NCBI RefSeq assembly: GCF_000403395.2
Contig: NZ_KE159657.1
Span: 648,147 to 712,146, forward strand
Direction of reading: 5' to 3'
Source: Anaerotruncus sp. G3(2012)
Lineage (GTDB): Bacteria; Bacillota; Clostridia; Oscillospirales; Ruminococcaceae
DNA: 64,000 nucleotides
Shown here: positions 44,643-54,103 of the stretch, in pieces
How positions within the stretch are numbered: position 1 is the stretch's first letter
How the letters are laid out: the number at the start of each line of letters is the position of its first letter
Position numbers and translations under genes: made by a program
The notes under the pieces: generated by a model
Told to the model about the DNA's origin: nothing
Database searches by the model: none
The model's input: only the letters and a program-made list of their open reading frames with translations

Positions 44643-45842
44643 GTGGGGGGATTTCGCGTGGAGAATCAGGTCAGATTGTGTTGCCCCTGTTTGTTTGGGC
44701 TGGAAAGTGTACTTTCGTTTGAGATTAAAAAGATCGGCGGAGAAAATTTGGAGGTGACGGATGGCCGCATCTTTTTTGATGGGGACCTTTCGATGGTCGC
44801 GCGCGCGAACCTCTGGCTTCGCACCGCCGAACGGGTGGGAATTGTAATCGGCAGGTTCCGCGCGGAATCGTTTACCGAGCTGTTCGACCAGACTGCGGCC
44901 CTCCCTTGGGAACGGTTTATCGGTGTGGACGACCGGTTTCCGGTGAAAGGTTCGTCGCTCAATTCCAAACTGCACAGTGTCCCGGACTGCCAGAAGATTG
45001 TCAAACGGGCGATCGTGCGGAGGTTTGAGCAGGTCTATCACCAAAGCCTGTTCAACGAGACGGGTGCACTTTATCAGGTGCAGTGCTCTATCTATAAGGA
45101 TATGGTAACCCTCCTGCTTGATACGACCGGTGCGGGCCTGCATAAACGCGGCTACCGCAGCAATGCGAATGAAGCGCCGATCAAAGAGACGCTTGCCGCC
45201 GGGATCGTCGATCTGGCGCGGGTGCGCGGGGATTCGCTGGTCTATGATCCGATGTGTGGTTCAGGTACATTGGTGATCGAAGCGGCGATGAAGGCGCTGA
45301 ACATCGCGCCGGGCATCCGCCGCAGGTTCACCGCGCAGGACTGGCGGTGTTTTCAGGATGGCACCTTCGAGCGGGAACGGCGGGAAGCAGTTGCGCAGGT
45401 GCGGCGGGATGCTGCATTTTTGGCTTACGCTTCGGACAACGATCCGGAATCGGTTCGTCTGACGCAGGAGAACGCCGTCAAAGCCGGGGTAGCCTCCCGG
45501 ATCAAGGTGAAGCGGGCGGACCTCTCGGACTTCCGTCCGCTGGACACCGAACGGCCAGGAATCGTGCTGACCAATCCGCCTTATGGGGAGCGTCTGCTTG
45601 ACTTACAGGAGGCGGAACAGATCTGCCGCACGATGGGGGAGGTCTTTGTTCCCGGCGACCGAACCGGTTACTATATCATCAGCCCGCACGACTCGTTTGA
45701 AGAGCTGTTCGGGCGGCCTGCCGCCCGCCGCCGGAAGCTCTACAACGGTTCGATTCGCTGCCAGCTTTTCATGTATTTCCAGAAGCCGGACAAGCACCCG
45801 CGCGGGTCCGCCGAATCCAGCGATGATACCAAGCACACTTGA
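44643..45842 (+). CDS. THUMP-domain RNA methyltransferase (RlmL N-terminal type)
   Basis: 399 residues from GTG 44643 (GGAGG close upstream); GTG 44658 is an alternative. A THUMP RNA-binding domain (about 50-165) precedes a class I methyltransferase: HKRGYRSNANEAPIKETLAA, the SAM motif YDPMCGSGTLVIEAA and the catalytic TNPPYGERL (about 307-315). The domain order matches the N-terminal half of E. coli RlmL, which makes m2G2445 of 23S rRNA. Homologues in Firmicutes are stand-alone, as here. An inverted-repeat terminator follows. Confidence 0.9.
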   Translation: MGGFRVENQVRLCCPCLFGLESVLSFEIKKIGGENLEVTDGRIFFDGDLSMVARANLWLRTAERVGIVIGRFRAESFTELFDQTAALPWERFIGVDDRFPVKGSSLNSKLHSVPDCQKIVKRAIVRRFEQVYHQSLFNETGALYQVQCSIYKDMVTLLLDTTGAGLHKRGYRSNANEAPIKETLAAGIVDLARVRGDSLVYDPMCGSGTLVIEAAMKALNIAPGIRRRFTAQDWRCFQDGTFERERREAVAQVRRDAAFLAYASDNDPESVRLTQENAVKAGVASRIKVKRADLSDFRPLDTERPGIVLTNPPYGERLLDLQEAEQICRTMGEVFVPGDRTGYYIISPHDSFEELFGRPAARRRKLYNGSIRCQLFMYFQKPDKHPRGSAESSDDTKHT

Positions 45843-45888
45843 TAAAGAATGTTTTTTTCGAGTAGCCTTGATTATAGCGATCAGATCG

Positions 45889-45930
45889 AGCCGCCTGTCA
45901 GTTTTTTGACTGACAGGCGGCTGCATTTCT
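45889..45930 (+). terminator. inverted-repeat terminator after the methyltransferase
   Basis: A 13-base perfect stem (AGCCGCCTGTCAG / CTGACAGGCGGCT) with a T-rich 8-base loop, followed by GCATTTCTTGT. The T-tract is weak, but position and stem strength fit a terminator. Confidence 0.55.
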
Positions 45931-45983
45931 TGTCCGTTTTCTGCATAGATTGAAACAAAGGGAAGAAAAGGGGAGTATGCAGG

Positions 45984-46814
45984 ATGGCAGAACGGAGAGC
46001 GCGCCGGAGGATTCCGGGACGGGACAGACAGCAGGATACAGGAGCAGGGCTGCTTTTGGGGCAGATCGTGATCTGTGCGGCAGCGGTAGCGGTGGCACTG
46101 GGGCTATCCACAGCGAACCCAATGCAGGCTGCGGCCGTTTCTCCAAAGATTCAGCTGCTGATGACCGCAGAAAAGGTCACACTGCCGGAACAGGCGGTCA
46201 TAGCGGCAAAGGAACAGGGGGGGATGCTTTGGAACCGCACCCGTGAAACCGTTCTTGGATGGCTCGAACTGCTGCTGCGCGACAACCGGCATCCCGCTGC
46301 TGTACAGGAGACAGCCGGAGAGGAGCTGAATGGCGTGGGTGGCTGGACGGGGACTGACGACCAGTCCCACCTTCCTGCATCCTGTTCCCTCGCGCCGCTG
46401 TTCTGTTCCGCACAGGTGGAACCGCCGGTCAGCGGGCGGGTGACCTCGTTTTATGGGTTCCGCATCCATCCGCTGACCGCGGCAGACGACTTTCATCGGG
46501 GGCTGGATATTGCGGCGCCATCTGGCGCAGGGATTCATACCCCGCTTCCCGGCAGAGTGGCCGAGATTGGGGAATCGGCGATCTATGGCAACTATGTCAC
46601 GCTGGATCATGGAAATGGCTGCCAGACCACCTACTGCCACTGTGCGGAGATTATCGTGGAGCAGGGGGCCAACCTGCGCAAGGGGGAGCTGATCGCGCGG
46701 GTGGGAAGTACGGGAATTTCGACCGGCCCGCATCTGCATTTTGAGGTGCAGAAAAATGGGGTTTATTTTAATCCTGCATGGGTCGTGGATGGGATGGAAG
46801 GCTATGGAATTTAG
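45984..46814 (+). CDS. spoIVFA: membrane-anchored M23 domain protein, SpoIVFA-like
   Basis: 276 residues, AGGGGAG 9 bases upstream. A basic start (RRARRRIPGRDRQ) leads to one membrane segment (about 24-44), a linker of about 100 residues, and a C-terminal M23/LytM domain (about 150-265) with FHRGLDIAAPSG and GPHLHFEV; the ligand positions (H, D, H-x-H) are present. In Bacillus, SpoIVFA has the same layout and holds SpoIVFB inactive until SpoIVB cuts it. The neighbouring M50 gene, overlapping by 11 bases, makes SpoIVFA the best call; SpoIIQ or a plain peptidase are the alternatives. Confidence 0.75.
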   Translation: MAERRARRRIPGRDRQQDTGAGLLLGQIVICAAAVAVALGLSTANPMQAAAVSPKIQLLMTAEKVTLPEQAVIAAKEQGGMLWNRTRETVLGWLELLLRDNRHPAAVQETAGEELNGVGGWTGTDDQSHLPASCSLAPLFCSAQVEPPVSGRVTSFYGFRIHPLTAADDFHRGLDIAAPSGAGIHTPLPGRVAEIGESAIYGNYVTLDHGNGCQTTYCHCAEIIVEQGANLRKGELIARVGSTGISTGPHLHFEVQKNGVYFNPAWVVDGMEGYGI

Positions 46815-47370
46815 AGCAGGCGGGACAAGGGTGTCCTTTTCATTCGGTTTTTTCGCGGTACTCGCGGTTTATATGCTGGTCGACCGGGAAGGGATTGGGC
46901 TTCCTGCACTTGCAGCGGTTGTCCTGCACGAGAGCGGGCATATCGTCCTGATGCGGTTGACCGGTTATCAGATTCCGGAGATGCGGTTCAGCCCGTTTGG
47001 AGTGCAGATCGAGCGTTGGGGGCTTTTGCCGGACGGGCGGGAAGCGGCGGTCTATCTCGGAGGCGTGCTTGCGAATCTGCTTACCGGAGGAATCGTCTGG
47101 CTGTTCTGCGGCTGGAATCTGTTTACCATCGTGAGCCTGGGCTTGATCCTGTTCAATCTGCTTCCGGTCGGCCGGCTGGACGGTGGACAGCTCCTGCGGC
47201 TGGCGTTGGGACGGGGCTGCTCTCCCGAACACGCCGATCGCCTGCAAAAATGGATTGGATTTCTGGTGCTGACACCGCTTTTCGCCTATGGATTTTACCT
47301 GGCTGCACAGGGGAACTACACCCTCCTGCTGACAGCGGGCTATCTAGCGGTTACCCTTCTGCGTGGTTGA
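46804..47370 (+). CDS. spoIVFB: M50 intramembrane metalloprotease, SpoIVFB-like
   Basis: 188 residues from the ATG at 46804. Polytopic membrane protein with the site-2 protease motifs: HExxH as LHESGH (His42, Glu43, His46) and the distal Asp in NLLPVGRLDGGQL (Asp126). In Bacillus it cleaves pro-sigma-K in the outer forespore membrane. It lacks an extended CBS domain; the short form is common in Clostridia. Coupled to the SpoIVFA-like gene by overlap. Its last 20 bases overlap the convergent XRE gene. Confidence 0.85.
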   Translation: MEFRAGGTRVSFSFGFFAVLAVYMLVDREGIGLPALAAVVLHESGHIVLMRLTGYQIPEMRFSPFGVQIERWGLLPDGREAAVYLGGVLANLLTGGIVWLFCGWNLFTIVSLGLILFNLLPVGRLDGGQLLRLALGRGCSPEHADRLQKWIGFLVLTPLFAYGFYLAAQGNYTLLLTAGYLAVTLLRG

Positions 47371-48016
47371 CAGGAGGGCTTTCTTTTTCGTCTTTTTTCG
47401 GAGAGGGGGCGGTCAGGCGAACAGAGGTGAAAACGCAGATCAGGAGATAAACGGTCAGGGCGCTTCCCCACTCCAGGAAGGCCAGGTGGGGCCTGGGATA
47501 CAGCCGCCAAAGGGCTGTCACAGCCATATGGACTGGGGAATAGGCGAAAAACCAGACTGAAATTCGGTAAAACAGTCCGCGGGAGTCCTGCACTGCGCGG
47601 GTACCGAAATATGCGAGAAAACCGGCTTCAAAGGCAATCACTCCGACGAGATTCAGCGTCAGACCAATCCAAACCATCAGTTCGGACTGAATGAACCGTC
47701 CTATCAGCCCGCACAGGCACGCGAGCGACTGCATCCCGACCAGCAGCAGGACTGCCGCCTGCTGTTTCTGTTTTGTGTACCGGCTGATTTGGTCTTCGGC
47801 TGCGTCCGGGGGTTCCGGCTCGCTGTCATTCAGCAGGAAATCGACGGTCACACCAAACCGTTTGCTGATCCGTAGCAGGTTCGGCGCGTCGGGAAGCGCT
47901 GTACCCATCTCCCAACGGGAGACAGCCTGTCTCGACACTTCCAGATGTGCGGCCAGATCCTCCTGGGACAGCCCTTCCCGTTTCCGCAGATGTAGGAGTT
48001 TTTCTGCAAAGTTCAT
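47351..48016 (-). CDS. XRE regulator fused to a membrane domain
   Basis: 221 residues. Residues 5-62 are a classical Cro/CI helix-turn-helix (LRKREGLSQEDLAAHLEVSR, then QAVSRWEMGTALPD and VTVDFLL). The second half has about four hydrophobic segments (about 87-205), so the DNA-binding part is tethered to the membrane. Such proteins are common in Firmicutes and poorly understood; they may respond to membrane or wall stress. The sequence upstream of the start codon is A/T-rich. Confidence 0.82.
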   Translation of the reverse strand: MNFAEKLLHLRKREGLSQEDLAAHLEVSRQAVSRWEMGTALPDAPNLLRISKRFGVTVDFLLNDSEPEPPDAAEDQISRYTKQKQQAAVLLLVGMQSLACLCGLIGRFIQSELMVWIGLTLNLVGVIAFEAGFLAYFGTRAVQDSRGLFYRISVWFFAYSPVHMAVTALWRLYPRPHLAFLEWGSALTVYLLICVFTSVRLTAPSPKKDEKESPPVNHAEG

Positions 48017-48175
48017 TCAAAACACCTCCGAGCTGATTTCCCTCATTATATCATTTTCCTGTATTTTGTCTACCGCATCGACTTTACATTCCCGCAACCG
48101 GATGTAACATCTGTGCCATGCCAGAAAAATACGGTAAAAAACAAAGAAATTCAGCGCTTGAACAGAGAATACGCC

Positions 48176-48204
48176 TTGAATTTACCTGCACTCTCCGATA
48201 TAAT
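48176..48204 (+). promoter_or_regulatory. sigma-A-like promoter of valS
   Basis: TTGAAT, 17 bases, TATAAT, only 44 bases before the start codon. The leader is too short for a T-box, unlike valS leaders in many Firmicutes. Confidence 0.7.
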
Positions 48205-48248
48205 AGAAAAATAACCTGTAAATCTGCCTATATTGGAGGAAAAGATAC

Positions 48249-50870
48249 ATGCGCAAGCAACTGGAAAAGGTCTACGATCCCAAACAGGTCGAGGACAGAA
48301 CCTATCAATTTTGGATGGACGGCAACTACTTCCATGCAGAAGTGGACCCCAAAAAGGAGCCGTATACCATCGTTATCCCGCCGCCTAACATTACTGGACA
48401 GCTCCACATGGGACATGCCCTTGACGAAACCTTTCAGGACATCCTGATCCGCTGGCGCAGGATGCAGGGGCGCAGTGCGCTCTGGCTGCCGGGGACCGAC
48501 CACGCTTCGATCGCGACCGAAGCGAAGATCGTCGAGGCGATGCGCGCCGAAGGGCTGACCAAAGAGGGGATTGGCCGGGAGAAGTTCTTAGAACGCGCAT
48601 GGGAATGGAAAAAACAGTATGGCGGGCGGATTGTCAGCCAGCTGAAAAAGTTGGGTTCCTCCTGCGATTGGGAACGTGAGCGGTTCACGATGGATGAGGG
48701 CTGCAACAAGGCGGTCAAGGAGGTGTTCGTCAATCTCTATGAAAAGGGCCTGATCTACCGCAGCGAACGGATTATCAACTGGTGCCCCCACTGCAAAACC
48801 TCGATCTCCGAAGCAGAGGTCACCTACGAGGAAAAAGCGGGGCACTTCTGGCATATCAATTACCCGATTGTGGGGACTGACCGGATGCTCGAGGTCGCGA
48901 CCACCCGCCCGGAGACGATGCTCGGCGATACCGCAGTCGCAGTGCATCCGGATGACGAGCGGTACAAGGACCTGATAGGAAAGATGGTTCTGCTGCCGAT
49001 CGTGAACAAGGAAATTCCGATTATCGCTGATACCTATGTCGAGATGGATTTCGGCACCGGTGTGGTAAAGATTACCCCGGCGCATGATCCGAACGACTTC
49101 GAGGTTGGCCTGCGACACAACCTGCCGGTTATCAATGTGCTGAATGAGGATGCGACCATCAACGAGAACGGTGGAAAATATGCTGGCATGACCCGCGAGG
49201 AATGCCGTAAAGCGATCGTCTCTGATCTCGAAGCGGGTGGATTCCTCAAAGAGGTGGAGGACTACAGCCACAACGTCGGAAGCTGCTATCGGTGCAGCAC
49301 CATCATCGAGCCGCGCGTGTCCAAGCAGTGGTTTGTCCGGATGGAGCCGCTTGCCAAGCCCGCTAACGAAGCTGTGCGGGCGGGCAAAACGAAGTTTGTC
49401 CCCGAGCGGTTCGACAAAATCTACTTCAACTGGATGGACAACGTAAAAGACTGGTGCATCTCCCGTCAGCTCTGGTGGGGACACCGAATTCCAGCATGGC
49501 ATTGTGCCGACTGCGGGGAGATCACCGTCTCCAAAGAGGAGGTTCACGAGTGCGCCCACTGCCACAGCGGGAACGTCCATCAGGACCCCGACACCCTTGA
49601 CACCTGGTTCAGCTCGGCGCTCTGGCCATTTTCGACCCTTGGATGGCCGGACAAAACCGAAGAGCTGAAATATTTCTACCCAACCAACACGTTGGTCACT
49701 GCTTATGACATCATCTTTTTCTGGGTTGCGCGGATGATCTTTTCCGGTATTGCACATATGGGGGAGGTTCCGTTTGATACGGTGCTGATCCATGGCCTTG
49801 TGCGTGATGCGCAGGGACGCAAGATGTCCAAGAGCCTGGGCAACGGGATCGACCCGCTGGAGATTATTGACCAGTATGGCGCGGATGCGCTCCGCTTTAC
49901 CCTCGCGACCGGAAACAGTCCGGGCAATGATATGCGTTTCTCGGACGAGAAGGTCAACGCCTCCCGCAACTTTGCGAATAAGCTCTGGAACGCCAGCCGG
50001 TTTATCCTGATGAACCTCTCGGACGAGGTGGATGTGGTCAAGTTACCGGATACCCTCACAGTTGAGGACAAGTGGGTACTTTCCAAATACAATACGCTGG
50101 TGAAGGATGTCACCGAAAATCTCGAGAAATTTGAACTGGGGATGGCGGTACAGAAGCTCTATGACTTCATCTGGGATATCTTCTGCGACTGGTATATAGA
50201 GCTCTGCAAATCCCGGCTGCAAGCGGGTGGAGCATCTTCGCTTGGCGCACAGCAGGTGCTGGTCTATGTCATGGAGGGCACTCTCAAGCTGCTGCATCCG
50301 TTTATGCCGTTCATCACCGAGGAAATCTGGCAGGCGCTCCCGCACGAAGGGGAGAGTATCATGGTTTCCGCATGGCCGGTCTATACCCCGTCGCTCGCTT
50401 TCGCCAAGGAGGAGGCTGACTTTGAGAAGGTCATGGATGCGATCCGCGCAGTCCGCAACCGCCGCGCCGAGATGAATGTCCCTCCCTCCAGAAAGGCGCA
50501 GCTCTGTATCGCCACCGGGGAACCGGAGGTGTTCGAGCAGGGACGCCCGTTCCTCCAGCGGCTGGCGTCCGCTTCTGAGGTGACAGTGGCGGATAGCTTC
50601 ACAATGGAAGGTGCGGTTCAGGTCATCACCAATGCGGCGCGCATCTTCATCCCGATGGATGAGCTGGTCGATAAGGAAAAGGAGATTGCCCGTTTGAACA
50701 AGGAGAAGGAGAAGGTGGAGAAGGAGATTGGGGCCCTCTCTAAAAAATTGGACAACCCTGGCTTCGTCTCCAAAGCACCGGCAGCAGTTGTCGAGGGCGA
50801 GCGCGCCAAGCTCCAGCAGCAGAAGGAGCGTCTTGCCCGGATCGAAGAGTCGATCGCGGTATTCCAATAA
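48249..50870 (+). CDS. valS: valyl-tRNA synthetase
   Basis: 873 residues, full length. Class I motifs: HMGHAL (HIGH-like, within [14 protein letters not shown]) near residue 50 and KMSKS ([12 protein letters not shown]) near 525; an editing domain lies between. The anticodon-binding domain and the C-terminal coiled coil (about 800-873) typical of ValRS follow. TTGGAGG lies upstream. A terminator-like hairpin follows at 50880. Confidence 0.97.
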   Translation: MRKQLEKVYDPKQVEDRTYQFWMDGNYFHAEVDPKKEPYTIVIPPPNITGQLHMGHALDETFQDILIRWRRMQGRSALWLPGTDHASIATEAKIVEAMRAEGLTKEGIGREKFLERAWEWKKQYGGRIVSQLKKLGSSCDWERERFTMDEGCNKAVKEVFVNLYEKGLIYRSERIINWCPHCKTSISEAEVTYEEKAGHFWHINYPIVGTDRMLEVATTRPETMLGDTAVAVHPDDERYKDLIGKMVLLPIVNKEIPIIADTYVEMDFGTGVVKITPAHDPNDFEVGLRHNLPVINVLNEDATINENGGKYAGMTREECRKAIVSDLEAGGFLKEVEDYSHNVGSCYRCSTIIEPRVSKQWFVRMEPLAKPANEAVRAGKTKFVPERFDKIYFNWMDNVKDWCISRQLWWGHRIPAWHCADCGEITVSKEEVHECAHCHSGNVHQDPDTLDTWFSSALWPFSTLGWPDKTEELKYFYPTNTLVTAYDIIFFWVARMIFSGIAHMGEVPFDTVLIHGLVRDAQGRKMSKSLGNGIDPLEIIDQYGADALRFTLATGNSPGNDMRFSDEKVNASRNFANKLWNASRFILMNLSDEVDVVKLPDTLTVEDKWVLSKYNTLVKDVTENLEKFELGMAVQKLYDFIWDIFCDWYIELCKSRLQAGGASSLGAQQVLVYVMEGTLKLLHPFMPFITEEIWQALPHEGESIMVSAWPVYTPSLAFAKEEADFEKVMDAIRAVRNRRAEMNVPPSRKAQLCIATGEPEVFEQGRPFLQRLASASEVTVADSFTMEGAVQVITNAARIFIPMDELVDKEKEIARLNKEKEKVEKEIGALSKKLDNPGFVSKAPAAVVEGERAKLQQQKERLARIEESIAVFQ

Positions 50871-50879
50871 GCAATCCGC

Positions 50880-50926
50880 AAGGGTTTCGCCCTCCTGTAA
50901 AAAGGCGGGGCGGAACCTTTGTTGCA
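50880..50926 (+). terminator. probable terminator of valS
   Basis: AAGGGTTTCGCCCTCC and GGCGGGGCGGAACCTTT pair imperfectly around TGTAAAAA, ending in CTTTGTTG. It lies 10 bases after the valS stop and 110 bases before the acetyltransferase gene. Confidence 0.55.
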
Positions 50927-51036
50927 TAAGGGAGATTCTCTATTTCTAAGAAAGGAAGGAAAAGGGTTGAGGCGCTGCATTGTGGCAGCCGGTGTCGTCA
51001 CACAAACCATCGAAACAAATACAGGAGGAATTTTCC

Positions 51037-51666
51037 ATGACGATACCGGAACAGAAAATCTATCCTCGAACAGGGGATACCCAGACGGTTTATCTGAAAA
51101 ATGTGATTACAAATCCCAACATTCTGGTAGGGGAATACAGCATCTACAACGATTTTGAAAACGACCCAACCCGGTTTGAATGTCAGAACGTGCTTTATCA
51201 TTATCCAATCAACCACGATAGGCTGGTGATCGGGAAATTCTGCTCAATCGCCTGTGGTGCGAAATTTTTATTCAACAGTGCCAACCATACCCTCCGGTCA
51301 TTATCCACCTACCCGTTTCCCCTGTTTTTCGAAGAATGGGGATTACAGAAAGAACGTGTGGCCGATTCTTGGGACAATAAAGGGGACATTGTGATTGGGA
51401 ATGATGTCTGGATTGGGTATCAGGCGGTAATTCTGTCGGGGGTCACTATCGGGGACGGCGCGATTGTCGGTTCCCGCGCGGTTGTGACAAAGGATGTGCC
51501 GGCCTATACCATTGTATGCGGGGTCCCGGCGAAACCGATCCGCCGGCGTTTCCCCGAAACAACGGTACAGAAACTGTTACAGTTACAATGGTGGGACTGG
51601 CCGGAGGAGCGGATTGCCGAAAATATCGCGGCGATTCAGTCCGGCAGGATCGAACAGATCGTATAA
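51037..51666 (+). CDS. xenobiotic acetyltransferase, Vat/CatB type
   Basis: 209 residues from the ATG at 51037 (AGGAGG 9 bases upstream). Left-handed beta-helix acetyltransferase: [20 protein letters not shown] with the catalytic His of the NH motif, [20 protein letters not shown], and [10 protein letters not shown] plus WWDWPEERI at the end. Length and motifs match streptogramin A (Vat) or type B chloramphenicol acetyltransferases, which inactivate the drug with acetyl-CoA. Chromosomal relatives are not always resistance genes. The broken relative at 8415-8826 is a separate sequence. Confidence 0.88.
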   Translation: MTIPEQKIYPRTGDTQTVYLKNVITNPNILVGEYSIYNDFENDPTRFECQNVLYHYPINHDRLVIGKFCSIACGAKFLFNSANHTLRSLSTYPFPLFFEEWGLQKERVADSWDNKGDIVIGNDVWIGYQAVILSGVTIGDGAIVGSRAVVTKDVPAYTIVCGVPAKPIRRRFPETTVQKLLQLQWWDWPEERIAENIAAIQSGRIEQIV

Positions 51667-51744
51667 TTTTAATCTTTAGAGCTGTTCTTACATTTGTTGG
51701 AAATGAAAAGCGGCACTGAGAACACCAAACCAAAGGGGGTTATT

Positions 51745-53049
51745 ATGGATTATCAGGAGGCTTTGGCCTACATCCATTCCCACAGACGCTTTGGCGCAAA
51801 GCCTGGTCTGGAACGGATGCGGGCTTTGCTCACACTGCTCGGCAACCCACAGGAGCAGCTTTCCTGTGTGCACATAGCGGGCACCAACGGCAAAGGCTCG
51901 ACCGTTGCGATGATTGCAAGCGTCCTGCGGGCAGCAGGTTATAAAACCGGTATGTATATTTCGCCGTACGTGCTGGAATACCGGGAGCGGATACAGGTAA
52001 ATGGCGAGATGATCCCGCGAGATGCGCTGGTGCGACTGGTCGAGCGGATACAGCCGTTTGCCGAACAGGCGGGGGAACTCACCGAGTTTGAACTGAATAC
52101 CGCGCTTGCGTTTTGCTGGTTTGCCGAGCAGGGTTGCGGCATTGTCGTTCTGGAAACCGGCCTGGGCGGACGGTTTGACGCCACCAACGTGATTCAACAT
52201 CCGCTGCTCTGTGTGATTACCTCGATCGGGCTGGATCATACCGAGATTCTTGGGGATACCCTCGCACAGATTGCCGCAGAAAAGTGCGGAATCTGCAAAC
52301 CGGGGGTGCGTACGGTGGTCAGCGCGCGGCAGGCTCCGGAAGCATTCGAGATCATCCGGCAGCATGTTGTCGGGCGGAATGGTGCGGTGATGGTCAGCGT
52401 GTCCGACGTCGAGCTGGAACAGACGCTTGCGACCGCCCAAATGCGTATTTCGGGCAGTGAGATCAGCTTGAACGGATTGAAGCTGCATCTGCCGCTTGCG
52501 GGGGAACACCAAATTTTGAATGCATGGACAGCGTTTACCGCTTTGCACGAGCTATCGAAAAAAGGATTTCCCAAAGCGGCGCAAGCGTCCGCACTCCGGA
52601 GCGGTTTGGAATCGGTGCGGTTCCCGGTGCGGATCGAGACGGTCTGCACCGACCCGCTGACCATCCTGGATGGCGCACACAACCCGCAGGGGGCGCAGAC
52701 CCTTGCCCGCGCACTTGAGATGCTCGGCGAAACCCCGGTCACCGGGGTGATGGGGGTGCTCTCCGATAAGGACAGTGCCGGTGCGCTCGATGCCCTTGCG
52801 CCGCGGTTCCGGAGGTTGATCTGTGTCACGCCGGATAATCCCCGCGCGCTCGATGCACACGATCTAGCGGCGCGGGCGGACGCACTGGGATTGCAGTCGT
52901 CGGCAGCGCACACACTCGAGGAAGGGCTGTTCCTCGCACAGGCAGTTGCAAAATCCGAACAGGGGGCGGTGGTAGTCTGCGGGTCGCTTTACCTGGCGGC
53001 GCAGGCGCGTAAACTCCTGCTTAAAAAGGAGGCAGACGGATGCGGCTGA
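51745..53049 (+). CDS. folC: folylpolyglutamate synthase
   Basis: 434 residues from the ATG at 51745 (AAGGGGG upstream). Mur ligase fold: P-loop HIAGTNGKGSTVAM (43-56), TGLGGRFDATNV, a later LDGAHNPQGAQTLARAL, and the family YISPYVLEYRERIQVNG block. It adds glutamates to folates. It often follows valS in Firmicutes; here the acetyltransferase gene lies between them. The stop overlaps the SpoIIM-family start by 10 bases. Confidence 0.95.
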   Translation: MDYQEALAYIHSHRRFGAKPGLERMRALLTLLGNPQEQLSCVHIAGTNGKGSTVAMIASVLRAAGYKTGMYISPYVLEYRERIQVNGEMIPRDALVRLVERIQPFAEQAGELTEFELNTALAFCWFAEQGCGIVVLETGLGGRFDATNVIQHPLLCVITSIGLDHTEILGDTLAQIAAEKCGICKPGVRTVVSARQAPEAFEIIRQHVVGRNGAVMVSVSDVELEQTLATAQMRISGSEISLNGLKLHLPLAGEHQILNAWTAFTALHELSKKGFPKAAQASALRSGLESVRFPVRIETVCTDPLTILDGAHNPQGAQTLARALEMLGETPVTGVMGVLSDKDSAGALDALAPRFRRLICVTPDNPRALDAHDLAARADALGLQSSAAHTLEEGLFLAQAVAKSEQGAVVVCGSLYLAAQARKLLLKKEADGCG

Positions 53050-53666
53050 TCGGTTCCCAATATCGGGAGACGGGTGCCTTTTTTCGGAAGAAACTCGCAT
53101 TCCCGACACTTTTCTGTACTCTGTTTTTCTTTTCAGTGGTCTTTTTGAGCGGTTGGGTATTCCAGCAAAATCAAGAGCTGCTTGAACAGGCCACAGAACA
53201 GATTTTTACCCTGTTTGAGGGAAAGAATCTTGAAATTGAAGGGCACATCAGCCCGCTTCTGCTGCTTGCAAACAATCTGATTGCAAGTGCGGAAGGGATG
53301 CTGCTCGGATTGATCCCATTCCTTTTTCTGCCGCTTGTGACATTGGCGATCAATGCGGCGGTGATCGGTGGGTTGGGCGCCTATTCCATTCAACTGCTCG
53401 GCTGGCGCTTTATTCTGGCGGGCATCCTGCCGCATGGAATATTCGAACTGCCAGCGCTTTTGCTTGCGGGTGCAATGGGAGTGCGGCTCTGCCTCGAGAT
53501 GATCCGGTGGGTCCTTCGTAAGCCCTGCACCCACACGTTTCCCGAACTGTTGATGGAGACGGCGCGGTTTTTCCTGTTGATTGTTACCCCGCTGCTGGTT
53601 CTTGCGGGACTGGCAGAAGGATATCTGACTCCGCTTGTGCTCGAGCTGGTTATGGGTGGCGTTTAG
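53040..53666 (+). CDS. SpoIIM-family membrane protein (DUF95)
   Basis: 208 residues, about five hydrophobic segments. The hallmark HGIFELPALLLAGAMGVRLC (about 132-151) is shared by SpoIIM and other DUF95 proteins; NNLIASAEGMLLGLIPF is also typical. SpoIIM forms the DMP complex with SpoIID and SpoIIP that drives engulfment. DUF95 also includes non-sporulation members, so the exact identity is open. GGAGG lies 7 bases upstream, within folC. A strong terminator follows. Confidence 0.8.
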   Translation: MRLIGSQYRETGAFFRKKLAFPTLFCTLFFFSVVFLSGWVFQQNQELLEQATEQIFTLFEGKNLEIEGHISPLLLLANNLIASAEGMLLGLIPFLFLPLVTLAINAAVIGGLGAYSIQLLGWRFILAGILPHGIFELPALLLAGAMGVRLCLEMIRWVLRKPCTHTFPELLMETARFFLLIVTPLLVLAGLAEGYLTPLVLELVMGGV

Positions 53667-53675
53667 AGAATCTTT

Positions 53676-53716
53676 GAAGAGAAGGCTTTTTTGTTCGTAA
53701 AAAGCCTTCTCTTTTC
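53676..53716 (+). terminator. Rho-independent terminator of folC-spoIIM
   Basis: Perfect 14-base stem AGAGAAGGCTTTTT / AAAAAGCCTTCTCT followed by TTTCG. Confidence 0.85.
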
Positions 53717-53854
53717 GCGTCCCGGACTCGTAGTCTTTCTTTAAGACTGGCGAAATTTTGGACTCGGTACGCTTTTGGGACATCAGCCGCATGAGAAACA
53801 GATTCCCAGCGGAAAATCTGTACTGCCCGACCATCTGCGACAACTTTTTTATAT

Positions 53855-53890
53855 CAAAAGCTCTATCCTGTGTGATAGGGCTTTTTGTTT
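53855..53890 (+). terminator. Rho-independent terminator-like hairpin upstream of repeat B
   Basis: AAAAGCTCTATC pairs with GATAGGGCTTTTT (one mismatch), followed by GTTTTTTAG. No gene is seen between this hairpin and the previous terminator, so an unseen short transcript or a relic is possible. Confidence 0.5.
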
Positions 53891-53899
53891 TTTAGAATC

Positions 53900-54054
53900 G
53901 AAACACTTGAAAAGAACCGGGATGATCCTTTTCAAGCCTGTGGCGATTTCTGCCGCAGCAAGTAGCCTTACATAGTCATCCAGCACACAAACTGTGCTGG
54001 CGGGCCTTTATCCGCTGCTGAAAAACAAAGCGCCTGTTTTTTTGAAGTGTTTTG
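53900..54054. repeat. dispersed repeat family B, most complete copy (about 155 bp)
   Basis: Bounded by imperfect terminal inverted repeats: AAACACTTGAAAA at the left and TTTTGAAGTGTTTT at the right. Inside are the inverted repeat CTTGAAAAG...CTTTTCAAG and a CAGCACA...TGTGCTG hairpin. No coding capacity. It ends 50 bases before spoIIAA, so it occupies the place where the spoIIA promoter should be. Partial copies: 8822-8945 and 19756-19836. Confidence 0.6.
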
Positions 54055-54103
54055 GCTAGAAAGCAGTTTGCAGCCGTTTGAGGATAGAAAGGATGTAGAA
54101 ACG

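Noticed and set aside
43674-45143. 489-codon minus-strand frame across the MATE and methyltransferase genes
   Set aside because: Antisense to two clear genes, unusual His/Arg/Asp-rich composition, no start signals.
48205-48248. T-box leader of valS
   Set aside because: The promoter lies only 44 bases upstream of the start codon, leaving no room for a T-box.
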